Positions 7,933 through 14,919 of a DNA stretch of 19,193 nt are shown piece after piece (the first letter of the stretch is position 1; each line of letters begins with the position of its first letter). Both the position numbers and the translations under genes were made by a program. Source of the DNA: DATGZX01 sp035296965 (lineage in GTDB: Bacteria > Planctomycetota > Planctomycetia > Gemmatales > Gemmataceae). The stretch covers positions 1 to 19,193 of the forward strand of contig DATGZX010000186.1 of NCBI GenBank assembly GCA_035296965.1, in the 5' to 3' direction. The notes below the pieces were generated by a model. The model saw only the letters and a list, made by a program, of their open reading frames with translations. It was not told the origin of the DNA and made no database searches.

Positions 7933-8643
7933 TTAACGGCCACGCCGCGGTCTGGCTTCCAGGGAGTCCTCGTCGGGGGTACGGCCGAGCACGATGTCGA
8001 AATTGGCTGCCAGCTCGCCGATCTTGGAATCCTTGACGGGCTTGAAGTCGATCAGCACCAGCTCCCGGTCGATCGGGTCGCGCAGGTCGCCGAAGACGCC
8101 GTCCCTGCGATTGCCCGGATGACCGTTGATGTACATCTGGGTGGTGAGCAGTTCCCTGTCGGCCTTCTTCACCTTGACGTGAATGTGCGGTGCGGGCCGG
8201 CCGGGATATGGCACCGGCTTGATCGTGCGGAAATAGTACTCGCCTTTCGAGCCGGTGAGGAAGCGGCCGAAGCCCTGGAAATTCTTGTCGCGCTGGTCCG
8301 CCTTGTTCACGCTGTCGGCGGTGTGGAGATAGACCTGGTTGGCATCGCACTGCCAGATCTCGACCACCACGTTGCGCATGGGGCTGCCGGAGGCGTCCAG
8401 CACGCGGCCCGTCAGATGGGTGATATCGCCCACGGCAGGCGTGATGCTGTTGTTGATGATGATCAGATCGTTGTCGGTGTCGAGCGGCAGCTTGTCGGGG
8501 TAGAACGGCCCCTCGGTCATGGGCGGTGTGCCGGCAAGAGCAAGCTGCTCGGCGAACACACCGGGCGTCGTGAAAGCCGCGGCGCCCAACGTTAGAGCGC
8601 CGAGAAAAACGCGCCGGCTAGTGTGCAGTATCGAGTGATCCAT
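7933..8643 (-). CDS. Tat-exported intradiol ring-cleavage dioxygenase
   Basis: The 236-residue product belongs to the catechol 1,2-/protocatechuate 3,4-dioxygenase superfamily, non-haem Fe(III) enzymes that open a catechol-type ring between its two hydroxyls. The N-terminus has a twin-arginine signal (TSRRVFLGA, 8-16, then a hydrophobic stretch), so the folded enzyme is probably exported. TEGPFYPD (43-50) is the family N-terminal motif. The four iron ligands can be assigned: Tyr105 (QVYLH), Tyr146 (PVPYP), His153 and His155 (PHIHV). Length fits a single-subunit intradiol enzyme without the N-terminal helical domain of catechol 1,2-dioxygenases. The C-terminus is a basic tail. A GGGAG site lies 8 bases before the ATG. 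The substrate cannot be told from sequence, and no other aromatic-degradation gene is nearby. Confidence 0.92.
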   Translation of the reverse strand: MDHSILHTSRRVFLGALTLGAAAFTTPGVFAEQLALAGTPPMTEGPFYPDKLPLDTDNDLIIINNSITPAVGDITHLTGRVLDASGSPMRNVVVEIWQCDANQVYLHTADSVNKADQRDKNFQGFGRFLTGSKGEYYFRTIKPVPYPGRPAPHIHVKVKKADRELLTTQMYINGHPGNRRDGVFGDLRDPIDRELVLIDFKPVKDSKIGELAANFDIVLGRTPDEDSLEARPRRGR

Positions 8644-8749
8644 CGCAATAACTCCCGAGGGCGAGGTAACAGGTCATTTCCGCAGAATTCAGTTAAAACC
8701 CGCTTCCAGCTCACTTCTATCAGCGTGCCTGATTCGGGAGCTGCGTAAC

Positions 8750-8788
8750 ACAGATTTCCAATCTGTCCGGTCAGGTTGGAAACCTGAC
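8750..8788. repeat. Tandem pair of small palindromes upstream of the dioxygenase
   Basis: Two perfect hairpins with 3-base loops lie 3 bases apart: ACAGATT-TCC-AATCTGT (8750-8766) and GTCAGGTT-GGA-AACCTGAC (8770-8788). They sit in the 178-bp gap between the kinase stop and the dioxygenase start, in the layout of a REP-like doublet. They resemble the 3-base-loop palindromes at 6832-6972 in architecture but not in sequence. Confidence 0.7.
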
Positions 8789-8821
8789 CTACAGCCGAAT
8801 CCCGCATGGCCATTTAGGACA

Positions 8822-10996
8822 TCACGGAGGAGCACAGAAGGGACCGGGCGGCACGTGGCCGGTGTACGTTGCGCCGGTCATCTCCTGCCAGCGCTGCATT
8901 TGCTGCGGCGTCAAGAGTTCCAGGATGCGAGCGCGCGCCGCCTGAAGGTCATGGTCATGGTCCTTGCGGAAGCCGTCCGGCGGTCCTCCCGGACCAGGGG
9001 GCCCGCCCGGCCGGCCGCCTGGGCCGCGCCGTTTCGGCGGACCGCCCATGAACGTCTCCGCAACAATCGCGCGGATGACCACGCTTTGCTCTGGAGTCAA
9101 TTTCAACGCCGTGGCCACCTCCGGCTCGCGGAACACTCTTGGCCCCTGGAGCTGTAGGGCGATCTGATGGAGGCGCCTTAGCTGCTGCCCTGTCAGGATT
9201 TCCTTGACCTTTGCCTCGTTGTCGCGGGCCGCCCTGACGAAGCGCTGCTGCTGCTCCTGGCGTTCTTCCGGTGAGAGCTTGTGCAATTCATGCATTCCCT
9301 CGTCGAAGCGCTGGTCCATGCTGCCCAGCATCTGCTTGATCTTTCGGCCTGGCTCGTCGCCCACGTCGATGTCGTCCAGCACGTCTTGCTCTCTGAGGAG
9401 GCGCAGCTCCCCCGCACCCTGCAATACCTTGAGGTCCGCCAGGATGGTTTCGACGCGGTCCCTGGTATCTTTGAGCTCCTGCTGCAGAGCGGTACCGTTC
9501 TGATGTTGCTCGATGAATTCCTGATAATAGACCAGCGCGGATTCCAGGAGACGCTTGCGCAGCGCCTCGAACTGCGGCCCATCCGAGAGTTCCTGCTCGC
9601 TCACCTGGATCATCTCGTCGACCGCCTTCCGTGCGAGCCGGAAACGCGCCTCAGCCTCCTTTGTTCGCTTTACTTGCTCCGCCTTCTCGGCATTGAGGAG
9701 CGCGGCGCCAACCAAGGACCCTGCACAGGCCAATGCCAGAAACAGCACGCCGGCAAAGACGACGGAAGGGTGCCGGCGGGCCCACTTGCGAACCCGCTGG
9801 GCCGGGCTCGGCCGGCGCGCCAGGATCGGCCGATTGTCCAGGAAACGGCGCAGGTCGTCGGCAAACTCTTGCGCCGTCGCGTAGCGTTCCGCCGGGTTCT
9901 TGCTGACCGCCTTGAGAACGATCGTTTCCAGCTCCGCCGGCATCGATCGATCGACGGCCCGCGGCGGCCGGGGTTCGTCGTACAGGATCTGCCGGAGCAG
10001 GTGCTGATAGTCGTTGCCGTCGAACATCGGCTCCAGCGTCAGCATCTCGTAGAGGGTCGCGCCCAGGGAATAAACGTCCGTGCGGGCATCGACCGGTGTG
10101 CCCTGGCCGGCGGCCTGTTCAGGGCTCATGTAGCGCAGCGTGCCGAGCAGGTCGCCCGTGCGCGTGAGACCCACGGCATTATGGAACTGGGCCAGGCCGA
10201 AATCGGTGACCCAGACGTTTCCGCGGTCGTCCACCAGAAGGTTGGCCGGCTTCACGTCGCGGTGGATGACGCCGAGCTGATGGGCATGTTCCAGGGCTTC
10301 CGCCGCCTGCAGCGCCAGCCCGATCGCCGTGCGGTAGAAATTTCCCGAGCGCGAGGCCCGCTGCGTGGATAGCTTGGCCGCCGTCTCGGTCACCGTGGCG
10401 CTGGCTGCTCCGGGGACGGCCGGCTCGGAGTGGACTGCTTCCTGCTCCAGCGGGCGCAAATGGCGAATCACCTCGGCCAGATTCTGGCCTTCGATGAGCT
10501 GCATGGCATAGTAATGGACGCCACGTTCGGCCCCGACCGCGAACACCGGCACGATGTTGGTGTGATGCAGATGCGCTGCCGCCTGCGCTTCGTGTTTGAA
10601 GCGCTGTAATTGCTTGGCGTCGAGGGCCGCTGCGAACGGCAATACTTTGAGTGCCACGCGCCGGCCCAGAGACATCTGCATGGCCTCGTACACCGTGCCC
10701 ATGCCGCCGCGGCCGATCTCGCGCAGGATGCGAAAATCACCGAGCGGCTCGGCCGGCAGCCCTTCCTCTGCCGCGGGGTGGGCCGCCGTCTGTAGCGTGG
10801 TGCCGGCCGAGTGGAAGAGATCGAGAGCATCGAGATACGGTTCCAGGTCGCGGGCCAGGTCGGGAAAGCGGGCGGCGAACTGGCGGCGGTCGGGCCGGCT
10901 GCCAGTCTCGAGCGCGGCCAGGTATTCCTGCGCGGCCCGCAGCAAGCGTGGATCGTCCTCCGGGAGTGCTTTCGAATGTTCCGGGGTTGCGTTCAT
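8822..10996 (-). CDS. Transmembrane Ser/Thr protein kinase with extracytoplasmic LTxxQ region
   Basis: The 724-residue product has a planctomycete-type helical N-terminus (15-62), then a Hanks-type kinase domain (about 88-385): GRGGMGTVY (95-103), catalytic Lys117 (VALKVLP), Glu136, HRDVKPANLL (245-254), DFGLA (265-269), GTLRYMSPEQ (285-294) and DVYSLG. All catalytic residues are present, so it should be active. A 40-residue insert lies at about 180-220. One membrane helix (410-433) separates it from a 290-residue outer part that is coiled-coil-like (435-530) and then rich in LTxxQ-type motifs: LSPEERQ (574), LTGQQ (601), LTPEQ (633) and LTPQQ (695), with a Gly/Pro-rich linker (650-675). The start codon overlaps the stop of the sigma-factor gene (ATGA), implying translational coupling. 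By inference, the outer part senses envelope state and signals to the sigma factor. Confidence 0.94.
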   Translation of the reverse strand: MNATPEHSKALPEDDPRLLRAAQEYLAALETGSRPDRRQFAARFPDLARDLEPYLDALDLFHSAGTTLQTAAHPAAEEGLPAEPLGDFRILREIGRGGMGTVYEAMQMSLGRRVALKVLPFAAALDAKQLQRFKHEAQAAAHLHHTNIVPVFAVGAERGVHYYAMQLIEGQNLAEVIRHLRPLEQEAVHSEPAVPGAASATVTETAAKLSTQRASRSGNFYRTAIGLALQAAEALEHAHQLGVIHRDVKPANLLVDDRGNVWVTDFGLAQFHNAVGLTRTGDLLGTLRYMSPEQAAGQGTPVDARTDVYSLGATLYEMLTLEPMFDGNDYQHLLRQILYDEPRPPRAVDRSMPAELETIVLKAVSKNPAERYATAQEFADDLRRFLDNRPILARRPSPAQRVRKWARRHPSVVFAGVLFLALACAGSLVGAALLNAEKAEQVKRTKEAEARFRLARKAVDEMIQVSEQELSDGPQFEALRKRLLESALVYYQEFIEQHQNGTALQQELKDTRDRVETILADLKVLQGAGELRLLREQDVLDDIDVGDEPGRKIKQMLGSMDQRFDEGMHELHKLSPEERQEQQQRFVRAARDNEAKVKEILTGQQLRRLHQIALQLQGPRVFREPEVATALKLTPEQSVVIRAIVAETFMGGPPKRRGPGGRPGGPPGPGGPPDGFRKDHDHDLQAARARILELLTPQQMQRWQEMTGATYTGHVPPGPFCAPP

Positions 10997-11598
10997 GACA
11001 CACCTCCCAGGACCTGCCGCAAGCGGACCAGCCCACGCATCCAGAGTTTCTCCACGCTGTCGACGCTGCGCCCCATCCGCTGAGCGACCTGCGGAAACGT
11101 CAAGCCTTCCAGGTTGCGGAGCACGAGCACTTCGCGGTAATCGCCGGGAAGCTCGTCGAGGGCGTCGGCCAGGAGCACCGCCTGCTCGCGCTGCGATGCC
11201 TGCTGACTCGGAGAAGACTGGACCGCCACCAACCCGCGATCGAGCATCACCGACGAGTGGTCGATGCCGGCTTCGATCTCGCGCTCCAGGCGAACGTCGC
11301 GCCCTTGCGTGCCGAGGTAGCGGCGAAACATGTCAGCCAGGTTGGCCGCCAGGATCTGCCGCAGCCAGCGGATCAACTCCGCCTCGCTGCCGCCGCGGAA
11401 GGTAGTAAAGTTTCGATGCGCTTCCAGGAAAGTCTCCTGCACAAGGTCGGAGGCGTCCACCTTGCCCTGGAGGCGCTGGCCAATCTGCACTCGGGCGAGG
11501 AGCGTAAGGTAGCGGCGATACAGCTCGAGAAGCCGGCCCAGGGTTGTACCATCCCCCGCGCGTGCCTCTTCCAGCAGTTGTTGGGGCTCTACCGTCAT
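10993..11598 (-). CDS. ECF-type RNA polymerase sigma factor, co-transcribed with kinase
   Basis: The 201-residue product has sigma region 2 (about 17-95, with VDASDLVQETFLEAHRNF, 48-65) and sigma region 4 (142-196, with LPGDYREVLVLRNLEGLTF and a helix-turn-helix up to VRLRQVL). It should direct core polymerase to a dedicated promoter set. No anti-sigma gene adjoins it; instead it overlaps a Ser/Thr kinase gene by 4 bp, the arrangement described for planctomycete ECF factors linked to kinases. I chose the ATG at 11598 because the longer frame, from 11772, runs into the mobile element at 11721-11881 and its extra 58 residues do not look like a sigma factor. The ribosome-binding site is weak. 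Confidence 0.92.
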   Translation of the reverse strand: MTVEPQQLLEEARAGDGTTLGRLLELYRRYLTLLARVQIGQRLQGKVDASDLVQETFLEAHRNFTTFRGGSEAELIRWLRQILAANLADMFRRYLGTQGRDVRLEREIEAGIDHSSVMLDRGLVAVQSSPSQQASQREQAVLLADALDELPGDYREVLVLRNLEGLTFPQVAQRMGRSVDSVEKLWMRGLVRLRQVLGGVS

Positions 11599-11720
11599 TT
11601 CCGTCGCCTGCGCGGTTGCTTCATAGTGAATTAGTCGCGGCGGCACGCAGATTACCGCCGGATAAGGCGAAGTTTTTCTTCGAGAAGCGGCAATGAATTG
11701 TACCTGATAGGTTGGAGCAG

Positions 11721-11881
11721 TAGGATCCGTCAAGCGTACTCGCGCCAACGCACCTTGCCAAGCAACGACCACCGCCCCGTTTGTGACTCTTCACGACGCA
11801 CTTTCGATTACTCGAGGAGGACTGACGCGATACCCCGTCCGCGGACTGGTGCGTCGGCGCGAGTACACTTGACACACCCTA
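11721..11881 (+). mobile_element. TA-ended miniature inverted-repeat element, copy 1 (161 bp)
   Basis: This non-coding element has terminal inverted repeats of about 34 bases (core CAAGCGTACTCGCGCC), bounded by TA on both sides. It is the most diverged copy: its left tip reads TAGGATCC instead of TAGGGTGTG, and its interior is shorter. Related copies are at 16106-16282 and 17625-17802, with a left-end fragment at 12293-12340, all in the same orientation. A TA boundary fits movement by an IS630/Tc1-mariner-type transposase; none is encoded here. It sits 122 bp upstream of the sigma/kinase operon and could affect its promoter. Confidence 0.85.
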
Positions 11882-12044
11882 CAGTCTTTGCTGGAAGACA
11901 TCGCGCACGTTATCATGCTTTGGGTGGCATTCCCTCCCAAAATTGTCAGTTTCCTCATGAACGTTCATACCCTGTAGAATTCCCACTGGCTTGCGCAGGG
12001 AAACCGATCGAAAAAATGACAGGGCATTCACAAGCGAGCGATGG

Positions 12045-12269
12045 ATGGAAAACACTAAATCAGTTTTTGTCAGCACTTTGGTGCTTATCCCTATCCTGGT
12101 TATCCTAATCGTCTACATCTGGAGCGTCGTGTGGGCGTATAATGATGCCGAAAGGCGTGGGAAATCTGGATGTCTGGTTGCCCTTCTCGTGTTCCTCCTG
12201 ACTTGGCCGATGGGATTGATTATCTGGTTGATTTTTCGCCCAGAGAACAGAAATCCTGATGGAACATGA
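12045..12269 (+). CDS. Small two-helix membrane protein (PLDc_N-like)
   Basis: The 74-residue product has a first membrane helix (8-30), a short charged loop (AYNDAERRGKSG, 31-42) and a second helix (43-64) ending in WLIFRPE. The DAERRG loop between two helices, followed by a Pro-Gly or Pro-Met-Gly kink and a terminal RPE, is the pattern of the phospholipase D N-terminal (PLDc_N) type membrane segment, found alone in many small bacterial proteins of unknown role. The ATG at 12045 was chosen because the frame's upstream TTG adds residues with no family character; the ribosome-binding site is poor. It lies in a low-G+C stretch 163 bp after one mobile-element copy and 23 bp before another fragment. 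Confidence 0.65.
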   Translation: MENTKSVFVSTLVLIPILVILIVYIWSVVWAYNDAERRGKSGCLVALLVFLLTWPMGLIIWLIFRPENRNPDGT

Positions 12270-12292
12270 GCCTTCGTTGCACTGCCTGGCAG

Positions 12293-12340
12293 TAGGGTGT
12301 GTCAAGCGTACTCGCGTCGACGCACCTTGTCATGCAACGA
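12293..12340 (+). mobile_element. Left-end fragment of the TA-ended element
   Basis: TAGGGTGTGTCAAGCGTACT and the following bases match the left end of the full copies through TGCAACGA, then similarity stops. No matching right end is found in the next 2 kb, so this is a truncated copy or the relic of an internal deletion. It lies about 100 bp upstream of the 78-aa gene. Confidence 0.8.
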
Positions 12341-12443
12341 GCTACAGACTTGGTATTCTTCTTGGCTTGGCCCAGCGGTAGGATGGAAACTGGCTGAGCG
12401 GAAATGGCTTGTTGCTTCTCACGTCTTGAAGGGTTCAATAAGA

Positions 12444-12680
12444 ATGGCTCTGGAAAAGGAACTTGCGACTTATCAGCGGAAGCTGGCTGAATTGCTTCCC
12501 CACGAGGGCAAGTTCGTTCTTATTCACGGCGATGATGTTGCCGGAATCTGGGAGACTTATGAAGACGCTTTGCAGGCCGGCTACCAGAAGTTTCTGCTGG
12601 CACCGTTTCTGGTAAAGCGCATCCAATGGGCTGAGACGGTCCAGAATTTCACCAGGGACATTCGCCTATGCCCACCCTAG
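12444..12680 (+). CDS. Conserved small protein paired with retropepsin-like protease
   Basis: The 78-residue product (starting MALEKELATYQRKLAELLPH) has an N-terminal helix followed by EGKFVLIHGDDVAGIWETYE, a short alpha/beta region and FLVKRI. From memory it resembles a widespread family of unknown function, possibly DUF5678-like, usually encoded directly before a small aspartic protease. That is the case here: its stop overlaps the start of the next gene by 13 bp, so the two are probably translationally coupled. I chose the ATG at 12444, with AAGGG about 10 bases upstream; the frame is open further upstream, but those residues come from the mobile-element fragment. No catalytic motif is visible. 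It could be a partner, substrate or inhibitor of the protease, which is inference from the pairing. Confidence 0.78.
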   Translation: MALEKELATYQRKLAELLPHEGKFVLIHGDDVAGIWETYEDALQAGYQKFLLAPFLVKRIQWAETVQNFTRDIRLCPP

Positions 12681-13137
12681 AGTTTCCCATCGCTCCAGAA
12701 GGTGCAATCATCACGGTCTGTATTCACATCAGTTCCCAAAGACTCCTGGCGCTTCAGGCCGCAGGCCAAGCGATACCGAACGCATTTTGGGGCGGGGTTT
12801 AATCGATACAGGAGCAAGCTCTAGTTGCATCGATAGCTCGATTGTCCATCAGTTAGGATTGAGTCCCACCGGTACAGCCCTAGTGCACACGCCATCAACC
12901 GGCACGACCCCGCATTCGTGCAATCAAGATGACGTGAGCGTTTGGTTTACGCAAATGTCGAGCCAGCCCGGCCAGGCCCAGCCGCAGATTCAGATTCATC
13001 CGATCCATTTTGTCTTGCCAGTCATCGAGGCAGATTTTTCGGCACAGGGCATTCATGCACTTATTGGCCGAGATGTTCTAAAAAAGTGCCACTTCACTTA
13101 TGATGGACCTGGAGAAAACTTTTCACTCGTTTATTAG
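12668..13137 (+). pseudogene. Retropepsin-like aspartic protease, interrupted by a frameshift
   Basis: Translation from the ATG at 12668 gives MPTLEFPIAPEGAIITVCIH and on to QAIPNAFWGGV, then stops at TAA (12797-12799). From about 12787 a second frame continues GRGLIDTGASSSCID, with the catalytic DTG of a retropepsin-type aspartic protease (Asp codon at 12805-12807) and the C-terminal motif HALIGRDVL, ending at 13135-13137. The two halves join naturally if one base is missing in the TTTTGGGGCGGGG run near 12785-12796, giving about 156 residues, the usual size of this single-domain family. I see no canonical slippery heptamer in the needed register, so programmed frameshifting is less likely than a mutation or a sequencing error in the G/T run. 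Such proteases act as dimers, with one DTG per subunit. Cellular targets are unknown. Confidence 0.75.
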
Positions 13138-13253
13138 GTAGATTGCCCTCAAGAGAGTGTCAAACGGCCAACCCGGCCGACGGACGACGGGTCCGTTGCC
13201 TTCGGGCATGAGCAAGCGCAGATGGTCAGTCCCCCGCCATGAAGGTCATTGCC

Positions 13254-14414
13254 ATGAGAATTTCCCGATGGACTGCAGTTCTCCTTGTTCCAACCATTTT
13301 CGCGACGGTCGGCCTGCCGCTTGCTTCAGCGCAGAAGGCGACGCCCCTGGCTGACTCCCTGAATTCTTTCGTCAGCCATGGCGTGCTGGCCGGGGCTGTC
13401 ATGCTGGTCGCCTCGAAAGACCGCGTGCTCGCCGTGGAGACGATCGGCTGGGCGGACCTGTCGCGGGGTATGCCGATGGGGGAAAAGAAACTCTTCTGGA
13501 TCGCCTCGATGTCGAAGCCAATCACAGCCACCGCGCTCATGATGCTCGTGGACGAGGGGAAGGTGAAGCTGGACGACCCGGTGGAGAAATATCTGCCCGA
13601 GTTCCATGACCAGTGGCTGGCAGTCGAACAGGACAAGCAGCATGTCCTGCTCCGCAAGCCGGCCCGGCCGATCACGGTGCGCGCTATCCTCAGCCATACC
13701 AGCGGCATGCCGTTCAAGTCGGCCCTCGAGCAGCCGACGCTCGATTTGTTGCCGCTCAAGGTCGCCGTGCGCAGCTACGCCATAACGCCGCTGGTGTTCG
13801 AGCCGGGCAGCAAGTACCAGTATTCCAACGCGGGCATCAACACCGTCGGCCGGATCATCGAGGTTGTGAGCGGCATGCCATACGAGCAGTTTCTCGACAA
13901 AAGGCTGTTCGAGCCGCTCGGCATGAAAGATACGACCTTCTGGCCGAATCAGGAACAGCAGCACCGGCTGGTGACATCGTACAAATCGAACGCCGACAAG
14001 ACGGGTCTCGAAGTAATCACGGTCACGCAGCTCAAGTACCCGCTCGACGATCGCACGCGGCAGCCAATGCCGGCCGGCGGGCTGTTCTCGACCGCCCACG
14101 ATCTTGGCCGCTTCTGCCAGATGATTTTGAACGGGGGAGTTTTTGAGGGCAAGCGCTTGCTCTCCACCGACGCCGTGAAGCAAATGACGCGCAAGCAAAC
14201 CGGCCCGGCTGTCAAAGAAGGCTACGGCCTGGGCTGGTCTACAGGCGGCGACACGTTCGGCCACGGCGGCGCCTACAGCACGCAGATGTGGGTGGACACC
14301 AAGAACGGGCTGGTCATGGTGCTTCTCGTTCAGCATGCGGGCTTCTTGCCGGGCTACGGCGACCAGATCAACGATGCGTTCCTCAAAGCCGCCCGCAAGA
14401 CCTTCGCCCGCTAA
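13254..14414 (+). CDS. Exported beta-lactamase-fold serine hydrolase
   Basis: The 386-residue product belongs to the class C beta-lactamase/penicillin-binding-protein-like hydrolases (Pfam Beta-lactamase type), which includes esterases and D-amino peptidases. A signal peptide (MRISRWTAVLLVPTIFATVG to ASAQ) precedes the catalytic domain. The nucleophile motif is SMSK (Ser85, Lys88), the second motif is YSN (190-192) and the third is HGG (337-339), all intact. SHTSGMP (about 147-153) is another family landmark. The start at 13254 has GAAGG about 8 bases upstream and gives a clean signal peptide; an ATG five codons earlier (13239) is also possible. The physiological substrate cannot be inferred; true antibiotic resistance is not indicated. 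The gene ends 22 bp before the second 91-bp hairpin. Confidence 0.92.
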   Translation: MRISRWTAVLLVPTIFATVGLPLASAQKATPLADSLNSFVSHGVLAGAVMLVASKDRVLAVETIGWADLSRGMPMGEKKLFWIASMSKPITATALMMLVDEGKVKLDDPVEKYLPEFHDQWLAVEQDKQHVLLRKPARPITVRAILSHTSGMPFKSALEQPTLDLLPLKVAVRSYAITPLVFEPGSKYQYSNAGINTVGRIIEVVSGMPYEQFLDKRLFEPLGMKDTTFWPNQEQQHRLVTSYKSNADKTGLEVITVTQLKYPLDDRTRQPMPAGGLFSTAHDLGRFCQMILNGGVFEGKRLLSTDAVKQMTRKQTGPAVKEGYGLGWSTGGDTFGHGGAYSTQMWVDTKNGLVMVLLVQHAGFLPGYGDQINDAFLKAARKTFAR

Positions 14415-14436
14415 CCCGTTCCTAATGGCTTCAACT

Positions 14437-14527
14437 CGTTTGACCGCGAGCCAGCGGCGAGCGCGTGTACAGAAGGGAAACAGCGTCCTGATTGTACACG
14501 CGCTCGCCGCTGGCTCGCGGTTAAACG
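14437..14527. repeat. 91-bp hairpin element, copy 2 (inverted relative to copy 1)
   Basis: Arms 14437-14471 and 14493-14527 (35 bases each) pair with one mismatch and match the arms of the element at 897-987. The loop (GAAGGGAAACAGCGTCCT region) is the near reverse complement of the loop of copy 1, so the copies face opposite ways, 13.5 kb apart. It lies just after the serine hydrolase stop codon and could double as its terminator. Confidence 0.85.
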
Positions 14528-14919
14528 AAAATCGCCTGCCAGGTCGGGCTCCGCGAATTGTTGAGCACGCATACAGCGGCCATTGCACCCCGGGCGTGCC
14601 AGCCTTGTGTCTGGGTGAGCGAACAGCCGATCGTCCCACAAGTGCGCCATCTTCGCACACTTGCTAGGAAGCATCCGAGACAAACTATTCACATGGAGAC
14701 GGATCTTCCGATTAATCCGTATTTCATCCGGCCTGATTTGGATTCCTGGGCCATCATGATTTCAGCCGCATCCACAAAATCAGTGATAAATTACGTCGTG
14801 GGGGGCAATATCCTCAGCCTCGGGAAAGGATCCCGTCTTCCCAACCTGTAGGGAAACCCAGCGGGGCCTCATAGCCCGCCAGGGATGGCAAATAAGACTC
14901 GAAGCTCAAAGGAGTGAGC
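14528..14919. other. Intergenic stretch without a convincing gene
   Basis: An open frame (14558-14851, 97 codons) exists, and its second half from 14693 (METDLPINPYFIRPDLDSWA) looks slightly protein-like, but it has no ribosome-binding site, no recognised family and mixed composition. I do not call it a gene. The last bases hold the ribosome-binding site of the following barrel gene. Confidence 0.5.
14908..14914 (+). promoter_or_regulatory. Ribosome-binding site deciding the barrel gene start
   Basis: AAAGGAG lies 5 bases before the ATG at 14920 and overlaps a possible GTG start two codons earlier (14914), so the ATG is preferred. Confidence 0.7.

Noticed and set aside
8592..8813. 73-codon minus-strand frame
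   Set aside because: Much of it is translation of the palindromic doublet at 8750-8788 and the upstream region of the dioxygenase; no family features.
9281..10372. 363-codon open frame on the plus strand
   Set aside because: It is antisense to the kinase gene, with no recognisable domain.
12785..12800. Programmed ribosomal frameshift in the retropepsin gene
   Set aside because: The register needs a -1 shift, but no X-XXY-YYZ heptamer is in frame before the stop; a one-base loss in a T/G run is simpler.
13254..14414. Antibiotic-resistance beta-lactamase
   Set aside because: The SMSK, YSN and HGG motifs fit the broad serine hydrolase family of esterases and peptidases; nothing specific to resistance enzymes is seen.
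13326..14660. 444-codon open frame on the minus strand
   Set aside because: It is antisense to the serine hydrolase, which has all catalytic motifs; long antisense frames are expected in G+C-rich DNA.
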